From Thauera aminoaromatica S2 (GTDB lineage: Bacteria; Pseudomonadota; Gammaproteobacteria; Burkholderiales; Rhodocyclaceae), in NCBI RefSeq assembly GCF_000310185.1, contig NZ_AMXD01000003.1:1-64000 (forward strand): 64,000 nt of DNA, in the 5' to 3' direction. Within the stretch, counting starts at the first letter, position 1, and each line of letters opens with the position of its first letter. The translations under genes were made by a program, and so were the position numbers. The notes beneath the pieces were generated by a model. That model did not search any database. It had not been told where the DNA came from and saw only the letters and a program-made list of their open reading frames with translations. Positions 43,580 through 57,427 of the stretch are shown here, one piece after another.

Positions 43580-43636
43580 CCGGCCTCTTTTTTGTGGGCT
43601 GACCAATCGTAGTCAGTCTCAGCCGGAATAATCCGC

Positions 43637-43665
43637 CCGCGGCGGCCCATGGTGGGCTGCCGCGG
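43637..43665 (+). promoter_or_regulatory. Thirteen-pair hairpin in the rpsL leader
   Basis: ccgcggcggccca (43637-43649) pairs with tgggctgccgcgg (43653-43665), one G-T pair, over a three-base loop, ending 22 bases before the rpsL ATG. The ribosome site of rpsL is weak, so the hairpin may influence its translation; it may be an S7-independent control of the first gene. Confidence 0.6.
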
Positions 43666-43687
43666 TCTTATGGGAAATTCTTAAGCT

Positions 43688-44065
43688 ATGCCAACAATCA
43701 ATCAGCTTGTTCGCAAGCCGCGCCAACTGGAAGTTGCCAAGAGCAAGGTTCCGGCACTCGAGGCTTGTCCGCAGAAGCGCGGCGTTTGCACCCGCGTCTA
43801 CACCACGACCCCGAAGAAGCCGAACTCGGCGCTGCGTAAGGTCGCCAAGGTGCGCCTGACCAACGGTTTCGAGGTCATCTCGTACATCGGCGGTGAAGGT
43901 CACAACCTGCAGGAGCACTCGGTCGTGCTGATCCGCGGCGGTCGTGTGAAGGACCTTCCGGGTGTGCGCTACCACATCGTCCGCGGTTCGCTCGACCTTC
44001 AGGGCGTCAAGGATCGCAAGCAGTCGCGCTCGAAGTACGGTGCCAAGCGCCCGAAGAAAGCCTGA
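43688..44065 (+). CDS. rpsL: 30S ribosomal protein S12
   Basis: 125 residues, decoding-centre protein. [13 protein letters not shown] start; [19 protein letters not shown] carries the streptomycin-relevant lysines (K43, K44) in wild-type form, and [12 protein letters not shown] keeps the second resistance site, so sensitivity is expected at these positions. First gene of the str operon; rpsG follows after 33 bases. Confidence 0.99.
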   Translation: MPTINQLVRKPRQLEVAKSKVPALEACPQKRGVCTRVYTTTPKKPNSALRKVAKVRLTNGFEVISYIGGEGHNLQEHSVVLIRGGRVKDLPGVRYHIVRGSLDLQGVKDRKQSRSKYGAKRPKKA

Positions 44066-44086
44066 TTGTTGGTCAAAGAAATTTAG

Positions 44087-44569
<483 letters not shown>

Positions 44570-44590
44570 TCTTCCTTGGTGGCGGTATCT

Positions 44591-44620
44591 CGGGCCCTGT
44601 GAAGGGCTCGATTGTTTTCT
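44591..44620 (+). terminator. Possible attenuator between rpsG and fusA
   Basis: cgggccct pairs with agggctcg (one G-T) over a gtga tetraloop, followed by attgttttct. The T-run is interrupted, so only partial termination is expected. Confidence 0.5.
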
Positions 44621-44676
44621 AACGCAAGAATTCGTTCAGCGTGCCAAAAGCGCGCACAACAGAAGGCAGGTATAAC

Positions 44677-46776
<2,100 letters not shown>

Positions 46777-46824
46777 CCCAGACCGCAACCTTATTCAGCA
46801 ACCTCAACTCAAGGACCCGAGAAC

Positions 46825-48015
<1,191 letters not shown>

Positions 48016-48026
48016 TCGCTCGATCC

Positions 48027-48072
48027 GGGGCGGCTCTCGCGGAGCCGCCCCATCGCTCTTTGCGCTCTTTTT
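48027..48072 (+). terminator. Intrinsic terminator of the str operon
   Basis: ggggcggctc (48027-48036) pairs perfectly with gagccgcccc (48042-48051) over a tcgcg loop. The T-rich tail (ctctttgcgctctttttt) starts six bases after the stem, so termination may be partial and allow readthrough into rpsJ. Confidence 0.75.
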
Positions 48073-48102
48073 TCGCAGTATCAGCTCTTTAGGAAATACA
48101 TC

Positions 48103-48414
48103 ATGCAGAACCAGAAGATCCGCATCCGCCTGAAAGCCTTCGACTATCGCCTGATCGATCAGTCGGCCCTCGAGATCGTCGATACCGCCAAGCGCACCGG
48201 CGCCGTGGTCCGTGGTCCCGTGCCGCTGCCGACCCGCATCGAGCGTTTCGACCTGTTGCGTTCGCCGCACGTCAACAAGGCGTCGCGCGACCAGATGGAG
48301 ATCCGCACTCACCAGCGTCTGATGGACATCATCGATCCGACCGACAAGACGGTCGACGCGCTGATGAAGCTGGATCTGCCCGCGGGCGTGGATGTCGAGA
48401 TCAAGCTCCAGTAA
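48103..48414 (+). CDS. rpsJ: 30S ribosomal protein S10
   Basis: 103 residues. [20 protein letters not shown] start; [20 protein letters not shown] and [20 protein letters not shown] are standard. Also the NusE partner of NusG in antitermination. First gene of the S10 operon; 112 bases separate it from rplC, with a second promoter in the gap. Confidence 0.98.
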   Translation: MQNQKIRIRLKAFDYRLIDQSALEIVDTAKRTGAVVRGPVPLPTRIERFDLLRSPHVNKASRDQMEIRTHQRLMDIIDPTDKTVDALMKLDLPAGVDVEIKLQ

Positions 48415-48425
48415 GCAAGCCCTGC

Positions 48426-48455
48426 TTGCGGAAGTTTGGAACAGGCCGGTATAAT
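48426..48455 (+). promoter_or_regulatory. Candidate promoter upstream of rplC inside a palindrome
   Basis: TTGCGG (48426-48431), 18 bases, TATAAT (48450-48455). The -10 box is the exact loop of a perfect inverted repeat: ggccgg-TATAAT-ccggcc (48444-48461), followed by tttgtg. The same DNA could form a terminator-like hairpin for rpsJ transcripts. Confidence 0.6.
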
Positions 48456-48526
48456 CCGGCCTTTGTGCCTTCTGGCGCATTAATTGTGACCCCCGGTCAA
48501 TCGCAACCGGGATTCAGGAGAAGAAA

Positions 48527-49165
48527 ATGAGTCTAGGCCTTGTTGGACGCAAGGTCGGCATGACTCGCATCTTCGCCGAGGATGGCAAGACCATCCCGGT
48601 GACGGTGCTTGACGTGTCGGATAATCGTGTGTCCCAGATCAAGACGATCGACACCGACGGCTACGCCGCGGTGCAGATTGCGTATGGCAAGCGCCGCGCC
48701 AGCCGGATCACCAAGCCGGTCGCGGGTCATCTTGCAAAGGCGGGCGTCGAGCCCTGCCGCGGCATCAAGGAATTCCGCGTCGAGGCCGAGCAGGCCGGCA
48801 GCATGAATGCCGGCGATGCGGTCGGTGCGGATCTCTTTCAGGTCGGTCAAAAGGTTGACGTTACGGGTGTGACGATCGGCAAGGGCTTCTCGGGTCCGAT
48901 CAAGCGTCACAACTTCTCGTCGAACCGCGCCTCGCACGGTAACTCGATCTCGCACAACTCCCCCGGCTCCATCGGCATGGCCCAGGATCCGGGTCGTGTG
49001 TTCCCCGGCAAGCGCATGGCGGGCCAGTACGGCAACGTCCAGCGCACCACGCAGGGGCTGGAGATCGTTCGTGTGGACGTCGAGCGCCAGCTCCTTCTCG
49101 TGAAGGGTGCGGTGCCGGGTGCCAAGGGTGGCGACGTCGTCGTCCGTCCGGCGGTCAAGGCCTGA
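48527..49165 (+). CDS. rplC: 50S ribosomal protein L3
   Basis: 212 residues. [20 protein letters not shown] start, [20 protein letters not shown] and the loop [20 protein letters not shown] that reaches the peptidyl transferase centre; the Gln methylated by PrmB in E. coli is conserved. A hairpin (cccggt/accggg) precedes its aggag ribosome site. Confidence 0.98.
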   Translation: MSLGLVGRKVGMTRIFAEDGKTIPVTVLDVSDNRVSQIKTIDTDGYAAVQIAYGKRRASRITKPVAGHLAKAGVEPCRGIKEFRVEAEQAGSMNAGDAVGADLFQVGQKVDVTGVTIGKGFSGPIKRHNFSSNRASHGNSISHNSPGSIGMAQDPGRVFPGKRMAGQYGNVQRTTQGLEIVRVDVERQLLLVKGAVPGAKGGDVVVRPAVKA

Positions 49166-49175
49166 GGAGCGCGCA

Positions 49176-49796
49176 ATGGAATTGAAACTCTTGAATGATC
49201 AGGGTCAGGCTGCGTCGACGCTCGAAGCGTCGGACGTGCTGTTCGGCCGTGACTACAACGAAGCCCTGGTGCACCAGGTCGTGACCGCCTACCTTGCGAA
49301 CGCCCGTTCCGGCAACCGCAAGCAGAAGGGTCGCTCCGAGATCGCCAAGTCGACCCGCAAGCCGTTCCGTCAGAAGGGCACGGGCAACGCCCGTGCAGGC
49401 ATGGCGTCGAGCCCGCTGTGGCGTGGTGGCGGCAAGATCTTCCCGAGCTCTCCCGACGAGAACTTCAGCCAGAAGGTCAACCGCAAGATGTACCGCGCCG
49501 GTGTGGCCGCGATCCTGTCGCAGCTCGCTCGCGAGGACCGTCTTGCGGTGGTCGAGAACTTCAGCGTCGAAGCGCCGAAGACCCGCCTGCTGTCGCAGAA
49601 GCTCAAGGGGATGGGCCTGGATTCGGTCCTGGTCATCACCGACGAAATCGACGAGAACCTGTTCCTGTCCTCGCGCAACCTTCACCAGGTCCTGGTGCTG
49701 GAAGTGAGCGAGGCGGATCCGGTGTCGCTCGTGCGTTTCCCCAAGGTGCTGGTCACCAAGGGCGCGCTGGCGAAGATGGAGGAAGCGTGGCAATGA
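49176..49796 (+). CDS. rplD: 50S ribosomal protein L4
   Basis: 206 residues. [20 protein letters not shown] and [20 protein letters not shown] form the extended loop lining the exit tunnel. In E. coli L4 also represses the S10 operon. The start has tgaggagcgcgca upstream. Its stop overlaps the rplW start (ATGA). Confidence 0.98.
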   Translation: MELKLLNDQGQAASTLEASDVLFGRDYNEALVHQVVTAYLANARSGNRKQKGRSEIAKSTRKPFRQKGTGNARAGMASSPLWRGGGKIFPSSPDENFSQKVNRKMYRAGVAAILSQLAREDRLAVVENFSVEAPKTRLLSQKLKGMGLDSVLVITDEIDENLFLSSRNLHQVLVLEVSEADPVSLVRFPKVLVTKGALAKMEEAWQ

Positions 49797-50098
49797 GCGC
49801 GATCAGTCAGGAACGTCTGCTGCAGGTGCTGCTCGCCCCGCAGATCTCCGAAAAGGCGACTTTCGTCGCCGACAAGAACGAGCAAGTGGTGTTCAAGGTT
49901 GCGTCCGATGCGACCAAACCCGAAGTGAAGGCGGCGGTCGAGTCGCTCTTCAAGGTCGAGGTGAAGTCGGTGCAGATCCTGAACGTGAAGGGCAAGTCCA
50001 AGCGCTTTGGCAAGACCATGGGTCGCCGCAAGGACTGGAAGAAGGCCTTCGTGTGCCTGAAGCCCGGCCAGGAAATCAACTTTGCGGCCGGGGAGTGA
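49793..50098 (+). CDS. rplW: 50S ribosomal protein L23
   Basis: 101 residues. [20 protein letters not shown] and [20 protein letters not shown]; sits at the tunnel exit and docks trigger factor and SRP. The ATG overlaps the rplD stop by four bases, which shows translational coupling. Confidence 0.98.
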   Translation: MSAISQERLLQVLLAPQISEKATFVADKNEQVVFKVASDATKPEVKAAVESLFKVEVKSVQILNVKGKSKRFGKTMGRRKDWKKAFVCLKPGQEINFAAGE

Positions 50099-50104
50099 TA
50101 GATC

Positions 50105-50932
50105 ATGGCAATCGTTAAACTGAAGCCTACGTCTGCCGGCCGCCGTGCCCAAGTCAAGGTGGTCAACCCCGATCTGTACAAGGGTCGTCCGGTCGATGCG
50201 CTGATCGAGAAGCAGACCAAGAACGCCGGCCGTAACAACTACGGTCGCGTGACGATGCGCCACCAGGGTGGCGGCCATAAGCAGCACTACCGCCTGGTGG
50301 ATTTCCGTCGCAACAAGGACGGCATTCCGGCCAAGGTCGAGCGCATCGAGTACGACCCGAACCGCTCCGCGCACATCGCGCTGCTGTGCTATGCCGATGG
50401 CGAGCGCCGCTACATCATCGCGCCGCGCGGCGTAGAGGTCGGCCAGCAACTGATCAGTGGCGCGGAAGCGCCGATAAAGGCGGGCAACGCCCTGCCGATC
50501 CGCAACATCCCGGTCGGCTCGACGATCCACTGCATCGAGATGGTTCCCGGCAAGGGTGCGCAACTCGCGCGCGCCGCCGGCACTTCGGTGCAGCTGCTCG
50601 CCCGCGAAGGCTCGTACGCCCAGCTCCGCCTGCGCTCCGGCGAGATCCGCCGTGTGCACGTCGAGTGCCGCGCCACCATCGGTGAAGTCGGTAACGGCGA
50701 GCATGGCCTGCGCAAGATCGGCAAGGCTGGCGCGAACCGCTGGCGCGGTATCCGTCCGACCGTTCGCGGTGTGGCGATGAACCCGGTGGATCACCCGCAT
50801 GGTGGTGGCGAAGGCCGCACCGGCGAGGCGCGCGAACCGGTCAGTCCGTGGGGCACGCCGGCCAAGGGCTATCGGACGCGTTCGAACAAGCGCACCGACG
50901 GCATGATCGTGCAGCGTCGTCACAAGCGTTAA
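50105..50932 (+). CDS. rplB: 50S ribosomal protein L2
   Basis: 275 residues. [20 protein letters not shown] start, [20 protein letters not shown], and the conserved [20 protein letters not shown] with the His thought to matter for peptidyl transfer. The basic C-terminus ([20 protein letters not shown]) is complete. Confidence 0.98.
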   Translation: MAIVKLKPTSAGRRAQVKVVNPDLYKGRPVDALIEKQTKNAGRNNYGRVTMRHQGGGHKQHYRLVDFRRNKDGIPAKVERIEYDPNRSAHIALLCYADGERRYIIAPRGVEVGQQLISGAEAPIKAGNALPIRNIPVGSTIHCIEMVPGKGAQLARAAGTSVQLLAREGSYAQLRLRSGEIRRVHVECRATIGEVGNGEHGLRKIGKAGANRWRGIRPTVRGVAMNPVDHPHGGGEGRTGEAREPVSPWGTPAKGYRTRSNKRTDGMIVQRRHKR

Positions 50933-50942
50933 GGGGTAAGAG

Positions 50943-51218
50943 ATGGCACGTTCTATCAAGAAAGGCCCGTTCATCGACGCGCACCTGCTCAAGAAGGTCG
51001 ACGCGGCTCGGACGAGCAACGACAAGCGCCCGATCAAGACCTGGTCGCGCCGCTCCACGATCCTCCCCGATTTCATCGGCCTGACGATCGCGGTGCATAA
51101 CGGCAAGCAGCACATTCCTGTATTCGTGACCGAGAACATGGTCGGGCACAAGCTGGGCGAATTCGCGCTGACGCGGACCTTCAAGGGTCACGCCGCCAGC
51201 AAGAAGGCCAAGCGTTAA
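50943..51218 (+). CDS. rpsS: 30S ribosomal protein S19
   Basis: 91 residues. [20 protein letters not shown] start, [20 protein letters not shown] and the end [13 protein letters not shown]. Located in the 30S head next to S13. Ten bases after rplB. Confidence 0.98.
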   Translation: MARSIKKGPFIDAHLLKKVDAARTSNDKRPIKTWSRRSTILPDFIGLTIAVHNGKQHIPVFVTENMVGHKLGEFALTRTFKGHAASKKAKR

Positions 51219-51227
51219 GGGGACGAC

Positions 51228-51557
51228 ATGGAAACCAAAGCTATTCTCCGTGGCGTTCGGCTGTCGGCCCAGAAGGGCCGTCTGGTGGCCGACCTGGTCC
51301 GCGGCATGCCCGTCGGCCGCGCGCTCGACACCCTGGCCTTCTCTCCCAAGAAGGGCGCGAAGATCATCCGCAAGGTGCTCGAGTCGGCGATCGCCAACGC
51401 CGAGCACAACGACGGTGCCGATATCGACGCGCTGAAGGTCAAGACCATTCACGTGGAAGAGGGTATGACGCTCAAGCGCTTCACCGCGCGTGCGAAGGGT
51501 CGTGGCAACCGCATCCTGAAGCCCACCTGCCACGTCTACCTGACCGTTGGCGAGTAA
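51228..51557 (+). CDS. rplV: 50S ribosomal protein L22
   Basis: 109 residues. [20 protein letters not shown] start and the tunnel-lining hairpin [20 protein letters not shown], without visible macrolide-resistance insertions or deletions. Confidence 0.98.
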   Translation: METKAILRGVRLSAQKGRLVADLVRGMPVGRALDTLAFSPKKGAKIIRKVLESAIANAEHNDGADIDALKVKTIHVEEGMTLKRFTARAKGRGNRILKPTCHVYLTVGE

Positions 51558-51566
51558 GGAGTAAAC

Positions 51567-52337
51567 ATGGGTCAGAAAATCCATCCTACCGGGTTCCGCC
51601 TCGCCGTCACGCGTGACTGGGGCTCGCGCTGGTTCGCCAACAGCAAGGACTACGCCGGCATGCTGCACGAGGACCTCAAGGTCCGCGATTACCTGAAGAA
51701 GCGCCTCGCGCACGCTTCGGTGGGTCGCGTGGTCATCGAGCGTCCCGCCAAGAACGCCCGCGTAACCCTGTACAGCGCCCGCCCGGGCGTCGTCATTGGC
51801 AAGAAGGGCGAGGACATCGAGGCGCTCAAGCGTGATCTGCAGAAGATCGTTGGCGTTCCGGTCCACGTCAATATCGAGGAAGTGCGCAAGCCCGAACTCG
51901 ATGCCAAGCTGATCGCCGACTCGATCGCCCAGCAGCTCGAGAAGCGCATCATGTTCCGTCGCGCCATGAAGCGTGCGATGCAGAACGCCATGCGTCTCGG
52001 TGCCCAGGGCATCAAGATCATGAGCTCCGGCCGCCTCAACGGCGCAGAGATCGCCCGCACCGAGTGGTATCGCGAAGGGCGTGTGCCGCTGCATACCCTG
52101 CGCGCCAACATCGACTACGGTGTCTCCGAGGCCAAGACGACCTATGGTGTCATCGGGATCAAGGTCTGGGTGTTCAAGGGCGAGATGCTGGGGCGCAACG
52201 AGCAGCCCGTGGCTGCGGAGCCCGAAGCCGACAACCGTCGCGGTCGTCGTGGCGCCCCGCGTGACGGCGAGGGCCGTCCGGGTCGTCGTCCCGCCCGTCG
52301 TGGCGAAGGCCGGCAAGAAGAAAGCAGGAGCGAATGA
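51567..52337 (+). CDS. rpsC: 30S ribosomal protein S3
   Basis: 256 residues, longer than the E. coli protein (233). [20 protein letters not shown] start, KH domain ([20 protein letters not shown]) and [20 protein letters not shown]. The extra C-terminal 40 residues are a low-complexity Arg/Gly tail ([20 protein letters not shown]). Such tails are seen in other betaproteobacterial S3. The TGA overlaps the rplP start. Confidence 0.97.
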   Translation: MGQKIHPTGFRLAVTRDWGSRWFANSKDYAGMLHEDLKVRDYLKKRLAHASVGRVVIERPAKNARVTLYSARPGVVIGKKGEDIEALKRDLQKIVGVPVHVNIEEVRKPELDAKLIADSIAQQLEKRIMFRRAMKRAMQNAMRLGAQGIKIMSSGRLNGAEIARTEWYREGRVPLHTLRANIDYGVSEAKTTYGVIGIKVWVFKGEMLGRNEQPVAAEPEADNRRGRRGAPRDGEGRPGRRPARRGEGRQEESRSE

Positions 52338-52753
52338 TGCTGCAGCCGACTAGAAGGAAGTATCGGAAGGAGCAGAAGGGCCGCAACACCGGCGTCGCCA
52401 CGCGCGGCGCCAAGGTGTCGTTCGGCGAGTATGGTCTGAAGGCCATTGGTCGCGGTCGGCTGACTGCCCGCCAGATCGAGTCCGCCCGTCGTGCGATGAC
52501 CCGTCATATCAAGCGTGGCGGCCGCATCTGGATCCGGATTTTCCCGGACAAGCCGATTTCGAAGAAGCCGGCCGAGGTCCGCATGGGTAACGGCAAGGGC
52601 AACCCGGAATATTGGGTTGCCGAGATCCAGCCGGGCAAGGTGCTGTACGAGATGGACGGGGTTGACGAGGCCCTGGCGCGCGAGGCGTTCCGCCTTGCGG
52701 CTGCCAAGCTGCCGATCGAGACCGTGTTCGTCACCCGACTGATTGGGGGTTGA
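52337..52753 (+). CDS. rplP: 50S ribosomal protein L16
   Basis: 138 residues from the second of two adjacent ATGs (52334 and 52337); the second gives the standard [17 protein letters not shown] and overlaps the rpsC stop (TGATG). [20 protein letters not shown] and [20 protein letters not shown] are conserved, including the Arg hydroxylation region. Confidence 0.97.
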   Translation: MLQPTRRKYRKEQKGRNTGVATRGAKVSFGEYGLKAIGRGRLTARQIESARRAMTRHIKRGGRIWIRIFPDKPISKKPAEVRMGNGKGNPEYWVAEIQPGKVLYEMDGVDEALAREAFRLAAAKLPIETVFVTRLIGG

Positions 52754-52755
52754 AC

Positions 52756-52950
52756 ATGAAGGCAACGGAACTCCGCGCCAAGAGCGCCGACGAGTTGAAC
52801 AAGGAACTGATCGAGCTGCTGAAGGCCCAGTTTTCGCTGCGCATGCAGCACGCCACGCAGCAACTCGGCAACACGAGTCAGATCGGGAAGGTCCGCCGCG
52901 ACATCGCGCGCGTGCGCACCATCCTGCGTGAGAAGGCGGGTCAGCAATGA
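52756..52950 (+). CDS. rpmC: 50S ribosomal protein L29
   Basis: 64 residues, two-helix protein near the tunnel exit. [20 protein letters not shown] and [16 protein letters not shown]. The ATG at 52756 is preferred over a TTG at 52750 for family fit. Its end overlaps the rpsQ start by four bases. Confidence 0.97.
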   Translation: MKATELRAKSADELNKELIELLKAQFSLRMQHATQQLGNTSQIGKVRRDIARVRTILREKAGQQ

Positions 52951-53216
52951 GCGAGAACGTCGAGAAGGTTCGCCGCGCGCTGGTTGGGCGTGTGGTGAGT
53001 GACAAAATGCAGAAGACGGTGACCGTTCTGGTCGAGCGCCGGGTCAAGCACCCGCTCTACGGCAAGATCATCACCCGTTCGGCGAAGTACCACGCGCACG
53101 TCGAGGACGGCGTCGCGGCCCAGGGCGACCTGGTCGAGATCGAGGAGTGCCGTCCGATCTCGCGCACCAAGACCTGGCGTGTGGCCAAGGTGCTCGAGAA
53201 GGCGACGATCATCTGA
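52947..53216 (+). CDS. rpsQ: 30S ribosomal protein S17
   Basis: 89 residues. [40 protein letters not shown] and the OB-fold end [20 protein letters not shown]. Last gene of the S10 operon; overlaps rpmC by four bases. A hairpin-promoter region follows. Confidence 0.98.
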   Translation: MSENVEKVRRALVGRVVSDKMQKTVTVLVERRVKHPLYGKIITRSAKYHAHVEDGVAAQGDLVEIEECRPISRTKTWRVAKVLEKATII

Positions 53217-53251
53217 TCGGAGTTGGAAGCAGCGAGCAGTAAACAAACAGC

Positions 53252-53280
53252 TTGGCACCCAGGTGCCAGGCTGTTATAAT
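53252..53280 (+). promoter_or_regulatory. Sigma70 promoter of the spc operon with a hairpin across its -35 box
   Basis: TTGGCA (53252-53257), 17 bases, TATAAT (53275-53280), a near-consensus promoter 93 bases before rplN. The -35 box lies in an inverted repeat of about ten pairs (gcttggcacc...ggtgccaggc, 53250-53271) followed by tgttataatttt, which could also terminate S10-operon transcripts. Confidence 0.8.
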
Positions 53281-53372
53281 TTTGCCTCTTTGCTCCGGGG
53301 CTCGCTCGGGGCATCCTACCCTGACGGGTTCCAAGACTGTCCGCAAATGCGGGATAAGTTGGAGATACTTTC

Positions 53373-53741
<369 letters not shown>

Positions 53742-53752
53742 GGAGTCCAGAG

Positions 53753-54070
53753 ATGAACAAGATCCGCAAGGGTGACGAAGTTTTGGTGCTGACGGGCAAG
53801 GATCGTGGTCGTCGCGGCACCGTGCTGCGCCGCGTCGATGACGAGCGCGTCGTGGTCGAAGGCGTGAACCGGGTTAAGAAGCACGTGCGCCCGAATCCGC
53901 TGAAGGGTGAAGTGGGTGGCATCGTCGAGAAGGAGATGCCGATCCATGTGTCGAACGTCGCGCTGTTCAATCCCGCCACCCAGAAGGGTGATCGTGTCGG
54001 GATCAAGACGCTTGAAGACGGCCGCAAGGTCCGTTTCTTCAAGTCGAACGGCGAGCTGGTGAACGCCTAA
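53753..54070 (+). CDS. rplX: 50S ribosomal protein L24
   Basis: 105 residues. [20 protein letters not shown] (KOW motif) and [20 protein letters not shown]. Early assembly protein of the 50S subunit. Ribosome site aggagtccag. Confidence 0.98.
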   Translation: MNKIRKGDEVLVLTGKDRGRRGTVLRRVDDERVVVEGVNRVKKHVRPNPLKGEVGGIVEKEMPIHVSNVALFNPATQKGDRVGIKTLEDGRKVRFFKSNGELVNA

Positions 54071-54079
54071 GGAGTGACG

Positions 54080-54619
54080 ATGGCTCGCTTGCAACAGGTT
54101 TACAAGGACGAAGTTGCGCCGGCGCTGCAGCAGCAGTTCGGCTACAAGTCCGTCATGGAAGTGCCGCGCATCACCAAGATCACCCTCAACATGGGTGTCG
54201 GTGAGGCTGTCGGCGACAAGAAGATTCTCGAGCACGCCATTGGCGACATGACCAAGATCGCGGGTCAGAAGCCGGTTTCGACCAAGGCGCGCAAGTCGAT
54301 CGCGGGTTTCAAGATCCGTGACGGCTATCCGATCGGCTGCATGGTGACCCTGCGTGGTCCGCGCATGTTCGAATTCCTCGATCGCCTCATCACGATCGCG
54401 CTGCCGCGCGTTCGCGACTTCCGCGGTATCGCTGCCAAGGGTTTCGACGGTCGTGGCAACTACAACCTCGGCGTGAAAGAGCAGATCATCTTCCCCGAGA
54501 TCGAGTACGACAAGATCGACGCGCTGCGCGGGATGAACATCAGCATCACGACGACGGCCAAGACCGACGAGGAAGCCCGTGCTCTCCTCGGTGCGTTCAA
54601 GTTCCCGTTCAAGAATTGA
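54080..54619 (+). CDS. rplE: 50S ribosomal protein L5
   Basis: 179 residues from the ATG at 54080; a GTG two codons upstream (54074) is less likely because it overlaps the ggagtgacg ribosome site. [40 protein letters not shown] and [20 protein letters not shown] are conserved. Binds 5S rRNA. Confidence 0.98.
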   Translation: MARLQQVYKDEVAPALQQQFGYKSVMEVPRITKITLNMGVGEAVGDKKILEHAIGDMTKIAGQKPVSTKARKSIAGFKIRDGYPIGCMVTLRGPRMFEFLDRLITIALPRVRDFRGIAAKGFDGRGNYNLGVKEQIIFPEIEYDKIDALRGMNISITTTAKTDEEARALLGAFKFPFKN

Positions 54620-54626
54620 GGGTGAT

Positions 54627-54932
54627 ATGGCGAAACTCGCTCTGATCAACCGCGAAGCGAAGCGTGCGATGCTGGTGGAGAAGTATGCCTCCAAGCGCGC
54701 GGCTCTGATCGCGAAGGTCAAGGACACCAGTCTGTCCGAAGAAGAACGCATGGCTGCCCGCCTGGCCCTGCAGCAACTGCCGCGCAATGCTAACCCGACT
54801 CGCCAGCGCAACCGCTGCGCGCTGACCGGTCGCCCGCGTGGTGTCTTCCGCAAGTTCGGTCTGTGCCGCAACAAGCTGCGCGAGATCGCTTTCCGCGGCG
54901 AAGTGCCTGGCATGACCAAGGCGAGCTGGTAA
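54627..54932 (+). CDS. rpsN: 30S ribosomal protein S14
   Basis: 101 residues, the long form without zinc ligands (only C residues in [20 protein letters not shown] remain, no four-cysteine knuckle). [20 protein letters not shown] start. Starts seven bases after rplE. Confidence 0.98.
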   Translation: MAKLALINREAKRAMLVEKYASKRAALIAKVKDTSLSEEERMAARLALQQLPRNANPTRQRNRCALTGRPRGVFRKFGLCRNKLREIAFRGEVPGMTKASW

Positions 54933-54945
54933 GGAGAATTCGAAG

Positions 54946-55341
54946 ATGAGTATGTCCGATCCGATCGCCGACATGCTGACGCGCATCCGCAACGGCCAGC
55001 AGGCCCAGAAGGCTTCGGTGTCGATGCCTTCGTCCAAGCTGAAGGTTGCGATCGCCAAGGTGTTGCAGGACGAGGGTTACATCGACGGCTTCGCCGTCCG
55101 TGACGAGGCTGGCAAGGCTTCGCTCGACGTCACCCTCAAGTATTACGCCGGTCGTCCGGTCATCGAGCGCCTGGAGCGCGTGAGCCGTCCCGGCCTGCGC
55201 ATCTACAAGGGTAGCGACGATCTGCCGCGCGTGATGAACGGCCTCGGCGTGGCTATCGTTTCCACGCCGCGTGGCGTGATGACCGACCGCTCGGCGCGTG
55301 CGAACCGCGTCGGTGGCGAAGTCATCTGCCTCGTCGCCTAA
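54946..55341 (+). CDS. rpsH: 30S ribosomal protein S8
   Basis: 131 residues. [20 protein letters not shown] start, [20 protein letters not shown] and [15 protein letters not shown]. In E. coli S8 represses the spc operon by binding the rplE start region; I did not recognise that RNA structure here. Confidence 0.98.
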   Translation: MSMSDPIADMLTRIRNGQQAQKASVSMPSSKLKVAIAKVLQDEGYIDGFAVRDEAGKASLDVTLKYYAGRPVIERLERVSRPGLRIYKGSDDLPRVMNGLGVAIVSTPRGVMTDRSARANRVGGEVICLVA

Positions 55342-55351
55342 GGGGGATACG

Positions 55352-55885
55352 ATGTCTCGTGTAGCCAAGAATCCGGTGGCGATCCCGCAGGGCGTGGAAG
55401 TGATGATTTCCGACGCCGAGATCGCAGTGAAGGGGCCTCTGGGTACCCTGCGCCAGCCGCTGAGCGGCGAGGTCAGCGTGGTCCGCGAAGGTGACGCGGT
55501 GGTGTGCAAGGCGCGTGAGGGCGCCGAGAACGCCCGTGCCATGTCCGGCACCGTGCGCGCTCTGGTGAATAACATGGTGACGGGCGTGACCAAGGGCTTC
55601 GAGCGCAAGCTCACCCTGGTCGGCGTGGGTTATCGCGCGCAGGCTCAGGGCGACAAGCTCAACCTGTCGCTCGGTTTCTCTCACCCGGTGGTTCACCAGA
55701 TGCCGGAAGGCGTGAAGGTCGAGACGCCGACCCAGACCGAGATCGTGATCAGGGGTTCCGACAAGCAGAAGGTCGGCCAGGTCGCTGCCGAGGTGCGTGC
55801 CTACCGCGCTCCCGAGCCCTATAAGGGCAAGGGCGTCCGTTACTCGGACGAGGTGGTGGTGCTCAAGGAAACCAAGAAGAAGTAA
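55352..55885 (+). CDS. rplF: 50S ribosomal protein L6
   Basis: 177 residues. [20 protein letters not shown] start, two similar RNA-binding halves, and the signature [20 protein letters not shown]. Ten bases after rpsH. Confidence 0.98.
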   Translation: MSRVAKNPVAIPQGVEVMISDAEIAVKGPLGTLRQPLSGEVSVVREGDAVVCKAREGAENARAMSGTVRALVNNMVTGVTKGFERKLTLVGVGYRAQAQGDKLNLSLGFSHPVVHQMPEGVKVETPTQTEIVIRGSDKQKVGQVAAEVRAYRAPEPYKGKGVRYSDEVVVLKETKKK

Positions 55886-55896
55886 GGCGGTTCGTC

Positions 55897-56250
55897 ATGA
55901 ACAAGAAAGAAACTCGTCTTCGCCGTGCGCGCAAAACTCGCGCCAAGATTGCGGAGCTCAAGGCGGTTCGCCTGACGGTGTTCCGGTCCAACTGCCACAT
56001 CTACGCCCAGATCATCTCCGGTTGCGGTTCCCGCGTGCTCGCGGCGGCTTCCACCGTGGAGCCGGACGTCCGTGCCCAGGTCGCCAACGGCGGCAACAAG
56101 GCCGCGGCCGAAGCGGTCGGCAAGCTGATTGCCGAACGCGCCAAGGCTGCCGGCGTCGAGCAGGTGTCCTTCGACCGCTCGGGCTTCCTGTATCACGGCC
56201 GCGTGAAGGCGCTGGCCGAGGCCGCCCGCGAAGGCGGTCTCAAGTTCTAA
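55897..56250 (+). CDS. rplR: 50S ribosomal protein L18
   Basis: 117 residues. [20 protein letters not shown] start, [20 protein letters not shown] and the end [20 protein letters not shown]. Binds 5S rRNA with L5. Confidence 0.98.
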   Translation: MNKKETRLRRARKTRAKIAELKAVRLTVFRSNCHIYAQIISGCGSRVLAAASTVEPDVRAQVANGGNKAAAEAVGKLIAERAKAAGVEQVSFDRSGFLYHGRVKALAEAAREGGLKF

Positions 56251-56262
56251 GCGAGGAATCGT

Positions 56263-56787
56263 ATGGCCAAGCAGCAAACCAAACGTGCGCAAGCCTCCGA
56301 CGAGCGCGATGACGGCCTGAAGGAAAAGATGGTCGCGATCAATCGCGTGACCAAGGTCGTCAAGGGCGGTCGTATCCTCGGCTTCGCCGCGCTGACCGTG
56401 GTCGGTGACGGCGACGGTGCGATCGGCATGGGCAAGGGCAAGTCCCGCGAAGTGCCGGTGGCGGTGCAGAAGGCGATGGATGAAGCGCGTCGCAAGATGC
56501 GCAAGGTCTCGCTCAAGAACGGCACCCTTCAGCATACCGTGATGGGCAAGCATGGCGCCGCTTCGGTGCTCATGCAACCCGCTCCGGCCGGTACCGGCAT
56601 CATCGCCGGCGGTCCGATGCGCGCCGTGTTCGAAGTCATGGGCGTTACCGACGTGATCTGCAAGTGCATCGGTTCGGCCAATCCGTACAACGTCGTCCGT
56701 GCCACGATCAACGGCCTGATGGCGATCAACACCCCGGCGGAAATCGCTGCGAAACGCGGCAAGTCCGTCGAAGAGATCCTGGGGTAA
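56263..56787 (+). CDS. rpsE: 30S ribosomal protein S5
   Basis: 174 residues. [20 protein letters not shown] (the dsRNA-binding domain and spectinomycin site, wild type in outline) and [20 protein letters not shown], then the C-terminal S5 domain ([20 protein letters not shown]). Confidence 0.98.
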   Translation: MAKQQTKRAQASDERDDGLKEKMVAINRVTKVVKGGRILGFAALTVVGDGDGAIGMGKGKSREVPVAVQKAMDEARRKMRKVSLKNGTLQHTVMGKHGAASVLMQPAPAGTGIIAGGPMRAVFEVMGVTDVICKCIGSANPYNVVRATINGLMAINTPAEIAAKRGKSVEEILG

Positions 56788-56790
56788 GAG

Positions 56791-56973
56791 ATGTCGGACA
56801 AGAAAATCAAGGTGACGCTCGTCAAGAGCGTGATCGGCACCAAGCAGTCCCACCGCGCCACCGTGCGCGGCCTCGGTCTGCGTCGGCTCAACCATTCGGT
56901 CGAGCTGGCGGATACCCCCGAGGTGCGCGGGATGATCAACAAGGTGTCCTACCTGGTCAAGTGCGAGGGTTGA
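56791..56973 (+). CDS. rpmD: 50S ribosomal protein L30
   Basis: 60 residues. [20 protein letters not shown] and [20 protein letters not shown]. Three bases after rpsE; rplO starts one base after its stop. Confidence 0.98.
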   Translation: MSDKKIKVTLVKSVIGTKQSHRATVRGLGLRRLNHSVELADTPEVRGMINKVSYLVKCEG

Positions 56974-56974
56974 A

Positions 56975-57412
56975 ATGCGCCTGAATAGCATCAAGCCCGG
57001 TGAGGGTTCGAAGAAGGAAGCGCGCCGAGTCGGCCGTGGCATCGGCAGCGGCCTGGGCAAGACCTGCGGCCGCGGCCACAAGGGTCAGAAGTCCCGCGCC
57101 GGTGGCTTTCACAAGGTCGGCTTCGAGGGCGGTCAGATGCCGCTGCAGCGCCGTCTGCCGAAGCGTGGATTCGTGTCGCTGACGCGAGCCCGCAACGTCG
57201 AGGTACGCCTGTCCGAGCTCGACAAGCTGCCGGTCGATGAAGTCGATCTGCTGACGCTGAAACAGGCCGGGGTTATCGCCGCCGACGCGCTGTCGGCGAA
57301 GGTCGTGCTGTCCGGTTCGATCAGCCGCAAGGTGGTTCTGCGCGGCGTCGGCGCCACCCAGGGTGCGAAGGCGGCGATCGAAGCCGCTGGCGGCTCCGTG
57401 GCGGCCGAGTAA
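56975..57412 (+). CDS. rplO: 50S ribosomal protein L15
   Basis: 145 residues. [20 protein letters not shown] start, the Gly/Lys-rich [20 protein letters not shown] and [18 protein letters not shown]. Precedes secY as in most bacteria. Confidence 0.98.
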   Translation: MRLNSIKPGEGSKKEARRVGRGIGSGLGKTCGRGHKGQKSRAGGFHKVGFEGGQMPLQRRLPKRGFVSLTRARNVEVRLSELDKLPVDEVDLLTLKQAGVIAADALSAKVVLSGSISRKVVLRGVGATQGAKAAIEAAGGSVAAE

Positions 57413-57427
57413 CAAAAGGAAACGGTT

